DNA of 56,923 nt, from IMG/VR virus record IMGVR_UViG_3300018914_000073, positions 1 to 56,923 of that record; one strand, 5' to 3'. How positions within the stretch are numbered: position 1 is the stretch's first letter; each line of letters starts with the position of its first letter. The translations under genes and the position numbers were made by a program. Below, piece by piece: positions 41,075-49,013 of the stretch. The DNA comes from a virus. The notes below the pieces were generated by a model, which saw nothing but the letters and a program-made list of their open reading frames with translations, had not been told where the DNA came from and made no database searches.

Positions 41075-41478
41075 CAGGCAGCCTCGATTTGAACGGGGGC
41101 TTTGCGGGTCCGCGGCTTGTACCGACGCTTCGGGCGGGCTTCCTTGCCGAGATCCTTGAGAATGGCTTGCATTCCCTTGTCGAGCGTGACGCGAAGCAAG
41201 CGCTCCAGGGCTGCTGCCTTGGAGACCTCCATCTCCTGAGCCAGGTGGTTCAGCTTCTCGTAGTGGCGCCGGCGAATGCCGCAGTGGACCTGGCGGTAGC
41301 CGCCTCGGCCGGCAAGTTTCACCGGCGGCTTTGCTTGGCGGGCAACCCTGATGATGCGCCGCGGATTCTCACCCAGCAATCGACCGATCTCATCGGCCGA
41401 ATGCCCTTCGCGGGCGAGGATCGTGATCTTCGCCAAGAGCTCCCTCCGGCTCATCAGTTGCTTCGGCTGGCTGTCCAT
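41074..41478 (-). CDS. Small HTH-type DNA-binding protein
   Basis: A 134-residue basic protein with an N-terminal helix-turn-helix (LLAKITILAREGHSADEIGRLLGENPRRIIRVAR in part), a possible ribbon-helix region (YEKLNHLAQEMEVSKAAALERLL), and an Arg/Lys-rich C-terminus. Its stop overlaps the start of the next HTH gene, so the two are coupled. Confidence 0.6.
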   Translation of the reverse strand: MDSQPKQLMSRRELLAKITILAREGHSADEIGRLLGENPRRIIRVARQAKPPVKLAGRGGYRQVHCGIRRRHYEKLNHLAQEMEVSKAAALERLLRVTLDKGMQAILKDLGKEARPKRRYKPRTRKAPVQIEAA

Positions 41479-41767
41479 TGCTGGCCCTCGTGATCGCTGC
41501 CTCTTTCAGGGCTGTGCGAAAGGTCGTGATCAGGTCTCGGGTGAACTGGGTGTCGCCCATCGCATGCAGACGCTCGAACAGCATGCGCGTGGCGTAGAAG
41601 AGGTCAGCGCGGTTCAGCTGCTCTTCCGAGGCCGCTTTGAAGAGCCGCTCTTCCCTCACGCGCTCGGAGCCTCTGAGGTCGCCGTCGCGATCGGTGTAGA
41701 AGATCGCCATGTATTGGCAGATCTCGCCGCCGCGGCACGCTGCCAGCTCGTCGGGACGAATCGTCAT
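41390..41767 (-). CDS. Hypothetical protein, 125 aa
   Basis: An acidic-basic mixed protein (CQYMAIFYTDRDGDLRGSERV, then LFYATRMLFERLHAMGDTQFT) that overlaps the start of the downstream HTH gene by about 90 bases. Its own start overlaps the stop of the resolvase gene. Function unknown. Confidence 0.5.
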   Translation of the reverse strand: MTIRPDELAACRGGEICQYMAIFYTDRDGDLRGSERVREERLFKAASEEQLNRADLFYATRMLFERLHAMGDTQFTRDLITTFRTALKEAAITRASNGQPAEATDEPEGALGEDHDPRPRRAFGR

Positions 41768-42324
41768 GCTGCAGGCCTCTGGTAGTGCAGCTCAGGCGCG
41801 ATCTTCGGGGTCGCGTCCGGGTTCCACTTGTGAGCGGCCCAGTGCCAGATTGCTGCAGCGTCAGCGGCGTCCAGATTCGGCGGGTTCCATCCCATGGCCT
41901 CTGCCACCCGCTTCGCCTCGCGTTTCGCGACATCACCAGGCAGATTGCCCACGCCGATGAAGTGCTTGCGGACCGTGGCGACGTGGGCGCGTGAAACCGG
42001 GATACGGCGCGCGCGCGCGAAACCACTGATGGAGGCCCAGAGACCCTTCGTCACGATGAGAGAGCTTGCGTTAGTGCCTCCCCCGCTCCCCGTGATGATG
42101 GGGGCTTCGACGACGATCCGGAGATCGCGCTCCTCGACGGCCTTCTTCTCCGCGTAGAGCCGGTCTGCAATCCAGCCGACCGCGCGACCGAACGTGTCCT
42201 CGAACTCGTCGTCGGGCTTCCGGAGGTCCACGGAGTAGAGCCGCGGGACCTCGCCGGGGCGCCCTTCGGCGACCCCGGTCCGGCCTGCGATGTCGAGAGC
42301 AATGATGATGCCGTCGAAGGCCAT
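41764..42324 (-). CDS. RuvC-like Holliday junction resolvase
   Basis: A 186-residue RNase H-fold nuclease: ALDIAGRTG with Asp11, VVEAP with Glu73, and DAADAAAIW with Asp152 and Asp155 as the acidic metal site, in RuvC order. Phages use such enzymes to resolve branched DNA before packaging. It lies in the replication transcript, overlapping the following gene. Confidence 0.85.
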   Translation of the reverse strand: MAFDGIIIALDIAGRTGVAEGRPGEVPRLYSVDLRKPDDEFEDTFGRAVGWIADRLYAEKKAVEERDLRIVVEAPIITGSGGGTNASSLIVTKGLWASISGFARARRIPVSRAHVATVRKHFIGVGNLPGDVAKREAKRVAEAMGWNPPNLDAADAAAIWHWAAHKWNPDATPKIAPELHYQRPAA

Positions 42325-42340
42325 GTTCGAACTCTGCCGC

Positions 42341-42796
42341 TCAGTGCGCCGTCACGCTGTCGAGCGCAGCATCGCGCTCAGCCTGGCGATCCTTTTCGCG
42401 CTGCTTCAGGTGGCGGGGCCGGACATCCTCCTCGTCGGCGGGCTCTGCCCCTGCCTGCTTCATCGCAGCCTGGCCAAGGGGCGTGTCCTTGTAGTCGCCG
42501 AGAGCCTCTTCGAGCTGCTCGAAGAGATCCTGATCTTCCTCCTCCAGCCCTTCGATCAGAGCCTCGGCTCGTTCCAGGAGCTTCGCACGCTTGACGTAGG
42601 TCTTGAGGGGGCGCTTCGGGATGCCGGAATCCTTGGCGCGATCGTAGATCCCGTTGATGAGCTCGCGCTGGCGCTTACACCACGCCATGTACTCGCCCTT
42701 CTTGCTCTCCATCTCGGCTTCGAGACGCCGGATGTCGCTCAGGAACTGGTTTGCGGTCTTCGGATCAAAGCCGTTCGTGCCGGAGCTTTCCGCCAT
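42341..42796 (-). CDS. GapR-like (DUF2312-type) protein
   Basis: A 151-residue protein whose first half (NQFLSDIRRLEAEMESKKGEY; INGIYDRAKDSGIPKRPLK) is a coiled coil plus helix like GapR/DUF2312, an alphaproteobacterial DNA-binding protein that senses over-twisted DNA. The C-terminal half is an acidic and basic tail. A role at the replication fork fits the context. The match is by pattern only. Confidence 0.55.
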   Translation of the reverse strand: MAESSGTNGFDPKTANQFLSDIRRLEAEMESKKGEYMAWCKRQRELINGIYDRAKDSGIPKRPLKTYVKRAKLLERAEALIEGLEEEDQDLFEQLEEALGDYKDTPLGQAAMKQAGAEPADEEDVRPRHLKQREKDRQAERDAALDSVTAH

Positions 42797-42799
42797 GGC

Positions 42800-43045
42800 T
42801 CAACCTTTCAGGATGTCAGTGGTGTGGGACAGGAGAAGAGGCTCGGCGGATTGGTCCGCCTTCCGCTGAAAGGTGCCGTAGGTCGCCTCGGGGCCTATGG
42901 CTGCGAGAAGCTCGTCGCGGATGCCTTCGAGCCAGCCCTCGGCTACGACCCCCGCTGCACAGATCCCATGCTGCCGACGGATCTCGGCAAGGCGCTCACG
43001 GGTCTGAGCACGGGCCGTTTCGTAGAGGGAGCCGGCGCCGGACAT
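42800..43045 (-). CDS. Hypothetical protein, 81 aa
   Basis: A small helical protein (YETARAQTRERLAEIRRQHG) between the CII-like and GapR-like genes, with 2-3 base gaps on each side. No family recognised. Confidence 0.5.
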   Translation of the reverse strand: MSGAGSLYETARAQTRERLAEIRRQHGICAAGVVAEGWLEGIRDELLAAIGPEATYGTFQRKADQSAEPLLLSHTTDILKG

Positions 43046-43047
43046 GA

Positions 43048-43542
43048 TCAGGCCCGCTTCCGATCCATCGGAACCACTGGGCTTTCGGCTCGCTCCAGAT
43101 CGGCATCGAGATCGGCGAGAGCCTCCTGGCTTTCCCTCACCTGCTCACGAATGGTCTTGATCTCGGCCGGGCTGACGGAGCCGTCTGCCTTCGCGGCGAC
43201 GATCTCCCCGACCACGTCCGACATCTCGCGCGCGATCGCCGCCAGGTGCTGATCGAAATCGACGCTGCGGGTAGCAGCCTTCTTCGGCACGAGCACGAAA
43301 CCAGCCAGATCGGCGAGAACGCGCGATACGATCGGCTCGCCGACATGGGCTTCCAGATCCCTGATCACGTCGACCGGGGCGAACATCGGCTCGTTCGGGT
43401 TGCCGTATCGGGACAGGCGCGCCGGGTCAGTGCGGGTGATTTCCTGGGCCGCATAGGTCGGTCCTCCAGCCGCCTTCAAGAGGCTGCGGTAGGCGGCCTT
43501 GAGGATCAGATGATCGTCTCCGAGGAGGTTCCGAGTGTTCAT
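43048..43542 (-). CDS. CII-like phage regulatory protein
   Basis: A 164-residue protein with a lambda-CII-type layout: LKAAYRSLLKAAGGPTYAAQ, then ITRTDPARLSRYGNPN as the DNA-binding helix pair, and FAPVDVIRDLEAHVG. The later part is a charged coiled coil. The ATG at 43542 has AGGA upstream. It is the second gene after the Cro-like gene on the leftward transcript, as cII is after cro. Confidence 0.65.
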   Translation of the reverse strand: MNTRNLLGDDHLILKAAYRSLLKAAGGPTYAAQEITRTDPARLSRYGNPNEPMFAPVDVIRDLEAHVGEPIVSRVLADLAGFVLVPKKAATRSVDFDQHLAAIAREMSDVVGEIVAAKADGSVSPAEIKTIREQVRESQEALADLDADLERAESPVVPMDRKRA

Positions 43543-43629
43543 GCAATGGTTCCTAGGAATTTTGTTTTGTCTGTACGGCCCAGGCTCGGCACATTCTCGA
43601 CACCACAAGAGGAGCCGAGACGATGGGTG

Positions 43630-43896
43630 TCAGGAGACAGGTTCTGGATGAGGCAGAGGGTTGGGCTCCGGGCGGGCCGGACCGTCAGGCCAAGGCAGAT
43701 CACCCGGCCACCGGTCGGAGAACCACTGCCGGATCTCATCGACGCGCCGGAGCGTCGTGGTCCTGCCGGTCTCAAGATTGGCAAAGAAGGACCCGTCCCG
43801 TGTCGCTGCGCGCGCCACGGCGGTCATGCTCATGCCCGTGGCCTGGGCGTACGCCTCAGCCAGTGCTCTCAAATGGGTAATCACGTCGCGTTCCAT
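43630..43896 (-). CDS. Cro-like repressor
   Basis: An 88-residue protein with a helix-turn-helix (LAEAYAQATGMSMTAVARAATRD, then FFANLETGRTTTLRRVDEI) and a short Pro-rich tail. It is divergent from the S24 repressor, its start codon next to the operator at 43908, and leads the leftward operon. Confidence 0.7.
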   Translation of the reverse strand: MERDVITHLRALAEAYAQATGMSMTAVARAATRDGSFFANLETGRTTTLRRVDEIRQWFSDRWPGDLPWPDGPARPEPNPLPHPEPVS

Positions 43897-43907
43897 ACGA
43901 CGATTCA

Positions 43908-43923
43908 GTCGTATTAATCCGAC
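43908..43923. promoter_or_regulatory. Operator, left pair, site 1
   Basis: GTCGTATTAATCCGAC, a 16-bp imperfect palindrome, 12 bases upstream of the Cro-like start. It matches the consensus RTCGTRWWWWTACGAY shared by four sites, with one change in the right arm. A wider 7-bp dyad (ATACGAC/GTCGTAT, 43895-43914) overlaps it and the start codon. Confidence 0.6.
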
Positions 43924-43930
43924 TTTGTCA

Positions 43931-43946
43931 ATCGTGAAATTACGAT
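43931..43946. promoter_or_regulatory. Operator, left pair, site 2
   Basis: ATCGTGAAATTACGAT, a 16-bp palindrome midway between the divergent repressor and Cro-like genes. With site 1 it should control both promoters. Confidence 0.7.
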
Positions 43947-43995
43947 TTGCGTCAAACTGCTGTTTGTATGAGTTTTGCGACGGCGGAGAAAACCA

Positions 43996-44820
43996 ATGCC
44001 TGACAAAGACTTCGTGCGGAGAAACCTAAAAAAGCTAATCGAGGTACGAGGGGTGTCACCCTATCAGCTGTCCGTGGACATGGGTCACGCGAGGACTTTC
44101 ATCCATGATTTCCTGACCGGTCGGAAGCAAAAGTTCGGCGGGAATTCAGTCTTCGAGATCGCGCGGAGGCTGAACGCGGATGTGGCAACCTACTTCTTCG
44201 AGGATAACGAGATCCCCGACGATCCTAGGCAGATCGTTCCGTTCTCAGCCACGGCAAGCATCGGAGCGAGATCCGGCCCTCTGCAGGCGGAGGAACAAGA
44301 GCTTCTGGACGAACTGACGCGAATTAGACCATCCTCTCCTCTACCTGCGCCAGATATTGACCTCTCCGAGGCCAAGGATCTGCCTGGCAGACCTCGCTTC
44401 GGTGGACCACGCAATGTGCCGGTTCTCGGAACTGCCGTGGGCGGCGGCGACGATGATGGCGACTTCCGCTTCAATGGCGACACGATCGACTACGTGCCGC
44501 GGCCGGCAGCCATCGCCCACCGCAAGGATGTCTATGCCGTGTACCTCCAGAACACGAGCATGCATCCAAGATACAAGGACGGAGCCTGTCTTTACATAGA
44601 TCCCCACCGTAAACCCTCAGTAGATGACGAAGCTTTGATAGAGCTTCACCCAGAAGAGGACGGAGAAAACGGGCGCGGTTACATTAAGACAATCGTTCGG
44701 AGAACTCCGACGCAGCTGGTCGTTTCACAATTCAACCCGCCGAAAGAAATCACATTCGACGCAAAGCGCGTGAAGACTTTGCATCGCGTGATTCCCTATG
44801 AAGAACTGCTGGGGATCTAA
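43996..44820 (+). CDS. CI-like S24 phage repressor
   Basis: A 274-residue repressor with an N-terminal helix-turn-helix (about 8-50: LIEVRGVSPYQLSVDMG, ARTFIHDFLTG), a linker, and an S24/LexA-type domain. Likely catalytic residues are Ser188 in NTSMHP and Lys231 in GYIKTIV, and TAVGG (146-150) may be the self-cleavage site. RecA-stimulated cleavage would induce the prophage. The ATG at 43996 has GGAG upstream. Confidence 0.85.
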   Translation: MPDKDFVRRNLKKLIEVRGVSPYQLSVDMGHARTFIHDFLTGRKQKFGGNSVFEIARRLNADVATYFFEDNEIPDDPRQIVPFSATASIGARSGPLQAEEQELLDELTRIRPSSPLPAPDIDLSEAKDLPGRPRFGGPRNVPVLGTAVGGGDDDGDFRFNGDTIDYVPRPAAIAHRKDVYAVYLQNTSMHPRYKDGACLYIDPHRKPSVDDEALIELHPEEDGENGRGYIKTIVRRTPTQLVVSQFNPPKEITFDAKRVKTLHRVIPYEELLGI

Positions 44821-45107
44821 TCGACCCAGTCTGGGCCCATCCAAGCCTTGAGATCCTCTGGAAGGCGGCCGTGCTGGAAGATGATCACGGCATCGTCGTA
44901 TTCCCCGGTGTCCATGCTCCCGGTCCTGGAGAATGCCAGGACGCCGTCCTTGTCGAACGTCGCCGCAAGAGCCAGAGCCACAGCGCTGTCCCTGCTCCTG
45001 GCCTCGACCGGCTCATTCGCGATCAGGACCTCGTTCTCGTCGTCAGCCTGGAAGGTCTGGACGACGTAGTAGGTGAAGCGGGTGTCATCGATCATCTCAC
45101 GCTCCAT
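44817..45107 (-). CDS. Hypothetical protein, 96 aa
   Basis: A small acidic protein (YYVVQTFQADDENEVLIANEP; SMDTGEYDDAVIIFQHGRLP) on the minus strand, convergent with and overlapping the repressor end by four bases. The long upstream extension of the frame is a shadow. No family recognised. Confidence 0.55.
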   Translation of the reverse strand: MEREMIDDTRFTYYVVQTFQADDENEVLIANEPVEARSRDSAVALALAATFDKDGVLAFSRTGSMDTGEYDDAVIIFQHGRLPEDLKAWMGPDWVD

Positions 45108-45112
45108 GACAG

Positions 45113-45334
45113 CTATGCCCAAATCGGTTTGATGGTGATGTTTTTGCCGTCGCCGCCCTTGGCCAGGCATGACTTGCATCGCAGCCTCGGCGCAATGTCC
45201 CGGAAGGTGCGCACACCCTGAGACCTGAGCTCCAGCAGCTTCTGCTGGTCGAATGTCCGTGGCCTGCCGCAATCCTCGCAAAATAGGCTCAACCCCTTGG
45301 CTCGACTAATATTTTGATCAATCCAGCGGTGCAT
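45113..45334 (-). CDS. Small zinc-ribbon protein
   Basis: From the ATG at 45334 the protein has 73 residues with two Cys pairs (CEDC at 19-22 and CKSC at 53-56) and a helical RTFDQQKLLELRSQG between them. A GTG at 45424 would extend it by 30 residues. It could bind DNA near the putative origin just upstream of it. Confidence 0.55.
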   Translation of the reverse strand: MHRWIDQNISRAKGLSLFCEDCGRPRTFDQQKLLELRSQGVRTFRDIAPRLRCKSCLAKGGDGKNITIKPIWA

Positions 45335-45416
45335 CGATAACTCGGCTTGTTCTTTTTCTGTTCTCAAACTGAACGAACCGTAAAATCGAGTCGAGTCAGA
45401 TTTTCCTATGCACAGG

Positions 45417-45600
45417 TTATCCACCGAGGGGTGTGGAAAAGGCGGCCTTCAAGGGCCGCCGTTTGCCTAGCTCAAACCTTTCCTGCGCGCGTAGGTATGA
45501 ATCTACGCGCGCGCGTGGGGTATATAACTAACCTATATAACTACACTCCCTTGTAGAGCCCGATGGTCCGAGAGAAGGGACGCCGCTTTAAGGCGGCGCC
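45417..45600. other. Putative replication origin or structured control region
   Basis: Two DnaA-box-like 9-mers lie close together: TTATCCACC at 45417-45425 and TTTTCCACA on the minus strand at 45432-45440. Three hairpins follow: GGCGGCC/GGCCGCC (45441-45460), GCGCGCGTAG/CTACGCGCGC (45485-45512) and CGCCGC/GCGGCG (45581-45598). Between the last two is an AT-rich direct repeat, TATATAACTA at 45521-45530 and 45534-45543. No gene lies here. DnaA boxes plus an AT-rich element suggest an origin; attenuators are the alternative. Confidence 0.4.
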
Positions 45601-45670
45601 CCTCTGCCATGGCTCACCCAGTCCTCCAGTAGTGGTTCCGCGCGAGGCATCCAGGCGGCTGTCGATCCTT

Positions 45671-45686
45671 GTCGTATTTTTACGAT
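45671..45686. promoter_or_regulatory. Operator, right pair, site 1
   Basis: GTCGTATTTTTACGAT, a 16-bp palindrome of the repressor operator consensus, just upstream of the -35 of the early promoter. Confidence 0.7.
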
Positions 45687-45694
45687 AAAATCGG

Positions 45695-45722
45695 TTGACT
45701 GTCGCAAATCTCTCTGTATCGT
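45695..45722 (+). promoter_or_regulatory. Early rightward promoter
   Basis: TTGACT (45695-45700) and TATCGT (45717-45722) are separated by 16 bases. Operators stand on both sides, the second overlapping the -10. The operon's first ATG is 27 bases further on with TGGAG in front. It should be shut off by the S24 repressor. Confidence 0.7.
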
Positions 45723-45733
45723 AAATTTACGAC
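45718..45733. promoter_or_regulatory. Operator, right pair, site 2
   Basis: ATCGTAAATTTACGAC; its centre TCGTAAATTTACGA is a perfect 14-bp palindrome. It covers the -10 and the likely transcription start of the early promoter. Confidence 0.75.
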
Positions 45734-45749
45734 GATCTGGAGATCACAA

Positions 45750-46283
45750 ATGCCAACCGCGCAGCGCAAACCAGTTCTATCCCAGACCGCGAAGGAACGT
45801 CGCTCCCTCGCCACGGAAGCTCGTGCTGCTCTCGCCGAGGCTGACGGAGATGTCGTTGCAGCGACGTCTAAGCTCTTCCTCCGGGTGATTGAAGATCACA
45901 GCTTCATCAAGGAGTTTCTGTCCGAGATCGTCCGCAAAGCCTGTTACGAGGCCGTTGCCGGCCAAGTCCGCGCTGATCGGCGTCAGGTTTGGTCCACGCT
46001 CCAGCCGACAGCTGAGGCGCGCTCGGCTCAGGTCATGGCGCTTGCATCAGGTACGGTTCGGACCTTGCACGACTTCCCGCTCCCCGGCGGCAAGAAGCTT
46101 GGCGACGCCTTACGCGGGGAGGTCGTGGCGGCCGCAGACTTCTTCAGGGGCCAGGCCTCCGACATGGCTCGCAAGGCTCACTGGCTCCAGCACATCGCCC
46201 AGCATGTCCCCGACGGAAAGACCGTCCGCGACGTGCTCAGCGCCGAACGTCTCGCCGAACTCCGCGATGAGGTTTCCCAATGA
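45750..46283 (+). CDS. First early-operon protein, unknown
   Basis: A 177-residue mostly helical protein (SLATEARAALAEADGDVVAATSKL; FLSEIVRKACYEAVAGQV; SAERLAELRDEV). Its place directly behind the repressed promoter suggests a regulatory or antitermination-type role, but no family is recognised. It overlaps the next gene by four bases. Confidence 0.65.
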   Translation: MPTAQRKPVLSQTAKERRSLATEARAALAEADGDVVAATSKLFLRVIEDHSFIKEFLSEIVRKACYEAVAGQVRADRRQVWSTLQPTAEARSAQVMALASGTVRTLHDFPLPGGKKLGDALRGEVVAAADFFRGQASDMARKAHWLQHIAQHVPDGKTVRDVLSAERLAELRDEVSQ

Positions 46284-47791
46284 ATTTCGATCCCGCATTC
46301 CGCCATCAGGCGGACGCTGCTGGCCAGCGACAGCACGATCTCAATCCAGGAGTCGCCAGCAGCGAAAGTTCCCCCACGGGGGGCTCTCTCGACCATCGAT
46401 CCAGCGCGATCCAACCCTCTGCCGTCGAGAGAGATCAATCCGGCTCCGGCCGGGCCGAGGGCCAGTCACCGCCTGAAGACCATGTCCTGCACGCCCTCGG
46501 TATCTCGTCCGCCAGCAATGGCGGGGATCTCGGCCACTTCCCGCATGCGACCCACGCATACCTCGCCGAGATCCAACCTTCCGGCGAGAGCCGGGCTGAG
46601 AGCCACGCAGCCAACGAGACCCATACATCCAACGCTCTCAGCACTCAATCCGACCTCGCGGTCGGGGACGCAGGTCAAGCTTCTCACGAAACCCAGAGGA
46701 AGCCTGCCTGCGTCCGAAAATCCCGCCGCAAGGCGGGCGGTGATGGTGACATTTTACCTGCGCACACCATGCATCACGCGCACCTCACTGAACCTTCCGC
46801 CGATGAGGCGGGGGCGATAGCCAAGAGCGTCACGCAACCCGGAGCGCAGTCGCTATCGCCCACCTCTTCCGAGCATAGGCTCGGAGGCGACCTTGGCCAC
46901 AGGATCTGTGTAGACCAAGTAGGCCGTGCCGAGGTCGCCAACAACATCGCCGAAATACGCATGCTTTGGCGCCGCCATCGCCAATGGCACCGTGCCGAGA
47001 AGAGCCTGACGCTTCAGGCATTCGCGGTCTGCTGGTCGTTTCTCGGCGGCGGCACCGAGAACAAGAAGCTCGCTGGAGCAATTCTAAAGCGGATTGAGGA
47101 AGGGACAGCCACACCCGACGACCTAGTTGCTGAGATTGGAGCGACGCCGCTTCTCAATGCACGCGGCGTTATCCGAGCCGAGCGTGAGGCTGTCGAGAAG
47201 ATGCTCTGCAAACTGGCCCGCAAGCTCCCAGTCTATCCGTGGGTGAAAAGTGTCTACGGTGCCAGTGAGTTCGCTCTGGCTAAGATCGTCGGTGAATGCG
47301 GCGATGTTGGTTCCTACAAGTCCGTGGCTGCCGTGTGGAAGCGCATGGGGCTTGCCGTGATCGACGGCGGCCGGCAGCGGCGCGCCAGCGGCGACGCAGC
47401 GCTCGAGCACGGATACTCGCCGGATCGGCGCTCCGTTATGTGGAACATCGGTGGCGGACTAATCGGTGGCATGGGCAAGGGCCCGCGCCCCGGCGTCGGC
47501 GAGGACATCTCCACCCGCGACGATCTCTCGCCCTACCAGAAGCTCTTTATCGAGCGTCTCCGGTACGAGGCCGAGTGCGACCCTGAGGCACACCGCAAGG
47601 AACCTGTGCTGAACACTAAAACAGGTGAACTGCGTGAGAGCTTCTCAGCTCATGCTGCTAACCGCGCCAAAAGATACGTCGAGAAGAGATTTCTCCGGGA
47701 TCTCTACTCGGCGTGGCGTCAGACCTCAGGAAATGTGCACTCCACAAAACGACCGTCTGACGCCCCTGCCCTCTTTGGAGAGCAAAACTGA
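46280..47791 (+). CDS. Early protein with IS110-transposase-like C-terminal domain
   Basis: Residues 1 to about 225 are low-complexity, rich in His, Ser, Gly and Ala, and probably disordered. The C-terminal half resembles the helix-hairpin-helix part of IS110/IS116 transposases: VKSVYGASEFALAKIVGECGD, then YKSVAAVWKRMGL and AAVIDGGRQRR-like positions (about 320-365), and later HAANRAKRYVEKRFLRDLY. The DEDD catalytic domain of IS110 is absent and there are no element ends. It may be a transposase-derived DNA-binding protein kept by the phage. Confidence 0.55.
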   Translation: MNFDPAFRHQADAAGQRQHDLNPGVASSESSPTGGSLDHRSSAIQPSAVERDQSGSGRAEGQSPPEDHVLHALGISSASNGGDLGHFPHATHAYLAEIQPSGESRAESHAANETHTSNALSTQSDLAVGDAGQASHETQRKPACVRKSRRKAGGDGDILPAHTMHHAHLTEPSADEAGAIAKSVTQPGAQSLSPTSSEHRLGGDLGHRICVDQVGRAEVANNIAEIRMLWRRHRQWHRAEKSLTLQAFAVCWSFLGGGTENKKLAGAILKRIEEGTATPDDLVAEIGATPLLNARGVIRAEREAVEKMLCKLARKLPVYPWVKSVYGASEFALAKIVGECGDVGSYKSVAAVWKRMGLAVIDGGRQRRASGDAALEHGYSPDRRSVMWNIGGGLIGGMGKGPRPGVGEDISTRDDLSPYQKLFIERLRYEAECDPEAHRKEPVLNTKTGELRESFSAHAANRAKRYVEKRFLRDLYSAWRQTSGNVHSTKRPSDAPALFGEQN

Positions 47792-48018
47792 TGCCCCGTC
47801 TCAAGTATCCGCTCGTCCCCACCTACGTGCCCGGCCAGTCGATGGCCGAAGATCTCGCGATGTCGGGCGTCGATCTCGGCGATGACCGTGCGTGCATCCT
47901 TCTGCTGATGTCCTTCGGGTATCGGGGAAAACACATCGCGCTCCGCCTGGATGACGCCCAGGAGCACGCCCGCGTTCTTCGCCATCAGGCTCCGCTCTCG
48001 ATGCCGGAGGCTGCGTGA
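47791..48018 (+). CDS. Hypothetical early protein, 75 aa
   Basis: A short protein with MPRLKYPLVPTYVPGQSMAED and a central hydrophobic ACILLLMSFGYRGKHIALRL, possibly a small HTH-like fold. Its ATG overlaps the preceding stop (TGATG), so translation is coupled. Confidence 0.55.
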   Translation: MPRLKYPLVPTYVPGQSMAEDLAMSGVDLGDDRACILLLMSFGYRGKHIALRLDDAQEHARVLRHQAPLSMPEAA

Positions 48019-48266
48019 TGGCGATGACCACGATCTTCTCGGGCATGGGAACGGCCTGCATGATCAAGTTCGCCGGCCACACCGCCATGGTGCACCGGGC
48101 GAACCTCCCGCTCGAGCGCAACAATTTCCGAGCCACGTTCTGGTTCAACAACGGCGCTCAGGGGCCGCGGATCGTGGAAGGCTTCAGCACCTTCAATGAA
48201 GCCCGGCGCTTCGCACAATCTGTGCTCCCGGATGGCTTTCTCCCGAACGCGAGGGAGACCGCCTGA
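48018..48266 (+). CDS. Hypothetical early protein, 82 aa
   Basis: A compact beta-rich protein (CMIKFAGHTAMVHRANLP; FRATFWFNNGAQGPRIVEGF) ending in a helix. Starts on the overlapped ATG at 48018. No family recognised. Confidence 0.55.
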   Translation: MAMTTIFSGMGTACMIKFAGHTAMVHRANLPLERNNFRATFWFNNGAQGPRIVEGFSTFNEARRFAQSVLPDGFLPNARETA

Positions 48267-48484
48267 TGCGCCAGCGCTTCATCAACTTCTCAGGCCAGAT
48301 GCGCGACATGCGCAATGCACGCCTCCCTCAGAACCGGCTCACCAAGGAAATGCTGGCTGCTCTGAAGGGGCTTCTCGCCCAGGTCGATGCGCGCTGCGGC
48401 GGCCGGGCTGAGGGCAACTCCGAACTGGTTCGCGCTGCAGACGCGGCGCGGGCGGTCATCGCCAAGGCGGAGGGACTGCCATGA
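48266..48484 (+). CDS. Hypothetical early protein, 72 aa
   Basis: A basic helical protein (MRQRFINFSGQMRDMRNARLP; MLAALKGLLAQVDARCGG). Start and stop overlap those of its neighbours. Confidence 0.5.
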   Translation: MRQRFINFSGQMRDMRNARLPQNRLTKEMLAALKGLLAQVDARCGGRAEGNSELVRAADAARAVIAKAEGLP

Positions 48485-48687
48485 TCGGCGTCATCCTCGG
48501 CTTGGGCATCTCGTCCCTGATGTGGGCGACCATCGCCTGGGTCCTTGGCTTTTGGGGCATGGAAGACGACGCGGCCTTTCCCTGGGCCATGGCCTTCCTC
48601 TCCTTCGCGATCGCGCTGGTCCTGCTGTCCTTCACGGCCTGGTCGGATCTGCGCGCCTGTAGAGCAACCACCACGGAGGACCGCTGA
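48481..48687 (+). CDS. Small membrane protein, two helices
   Basis: A 68-residue protein with membrane segments at about 2-24 and 36-54 and a basic C-terminus. It overlaps the gene before by four bases. Role unknown. Confidence 0.55.
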   Translation: MIGVILGLGISSLMWATIAWVLGFWGMEDDAAFPWAMAFLSFAIALVLLSFTAWSDLRACRATTTEDR

Positions 48688-48915
48688 ATGCTGTCTCGTG
48701 ATTTCTGCATAGCCCTCCTGTCCGAACACAACGACGAGGCCGAGGGCGGTCCGCTCGACCAGGCGCATGATGCCGTGGTCGAGACATTGGGATGGGGAGC
48801 CTTCAGCGACGAAGCTCTGTCGCTGATGGCCACCGAGCTGCTGCGCCTGTCGGGCAAGAGCGCCCTGACCGATCCCGCCGGCGGCATTCTGACCGCCCCT
48901 CAACGGAGACACTGA
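48688..48915 (+). CDS. Hypothetical early protein, 75 aa
   Basis: An acidic protein (LLSEHNDEAEGGPLDQAHDAV; FSDEALSLMATELLRLSG) that begins directly after the stop of the membrane protein. No family recognised. Confidence 0.5.
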   Translation: MLSRDFCIALLSEHNDEAEGGPLDQAHDAVVETLGWGAFSDEALSLMATELLRLSGKSALTDPAGGILTAPQRRH

Positions 48916-49013
48916 TGACCTCGGACGAACAACGCCGCGAGGGCTGGATGGTCCTCGGCTGGACCATCGGCGCCCTCGCCATCCTTTTCATCGCCGGAGC
49001 CCTGCTGCAATGA
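48915..49013 (+). CDS. Very small membrane protein, 32 aa
   Basis: ATG overlapping the previous stop; a polar start (MTSDEQRREGW) and one membrane helix (MVLGWTIGALAILFIAGALL). Its stop overlaps the next start (ATGA). Too short to classify; tight coupling supports translation. Confidence 0.5.
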   Translation: MTSDEQRREGWMVLGWTIGALAILFIAGALLQ

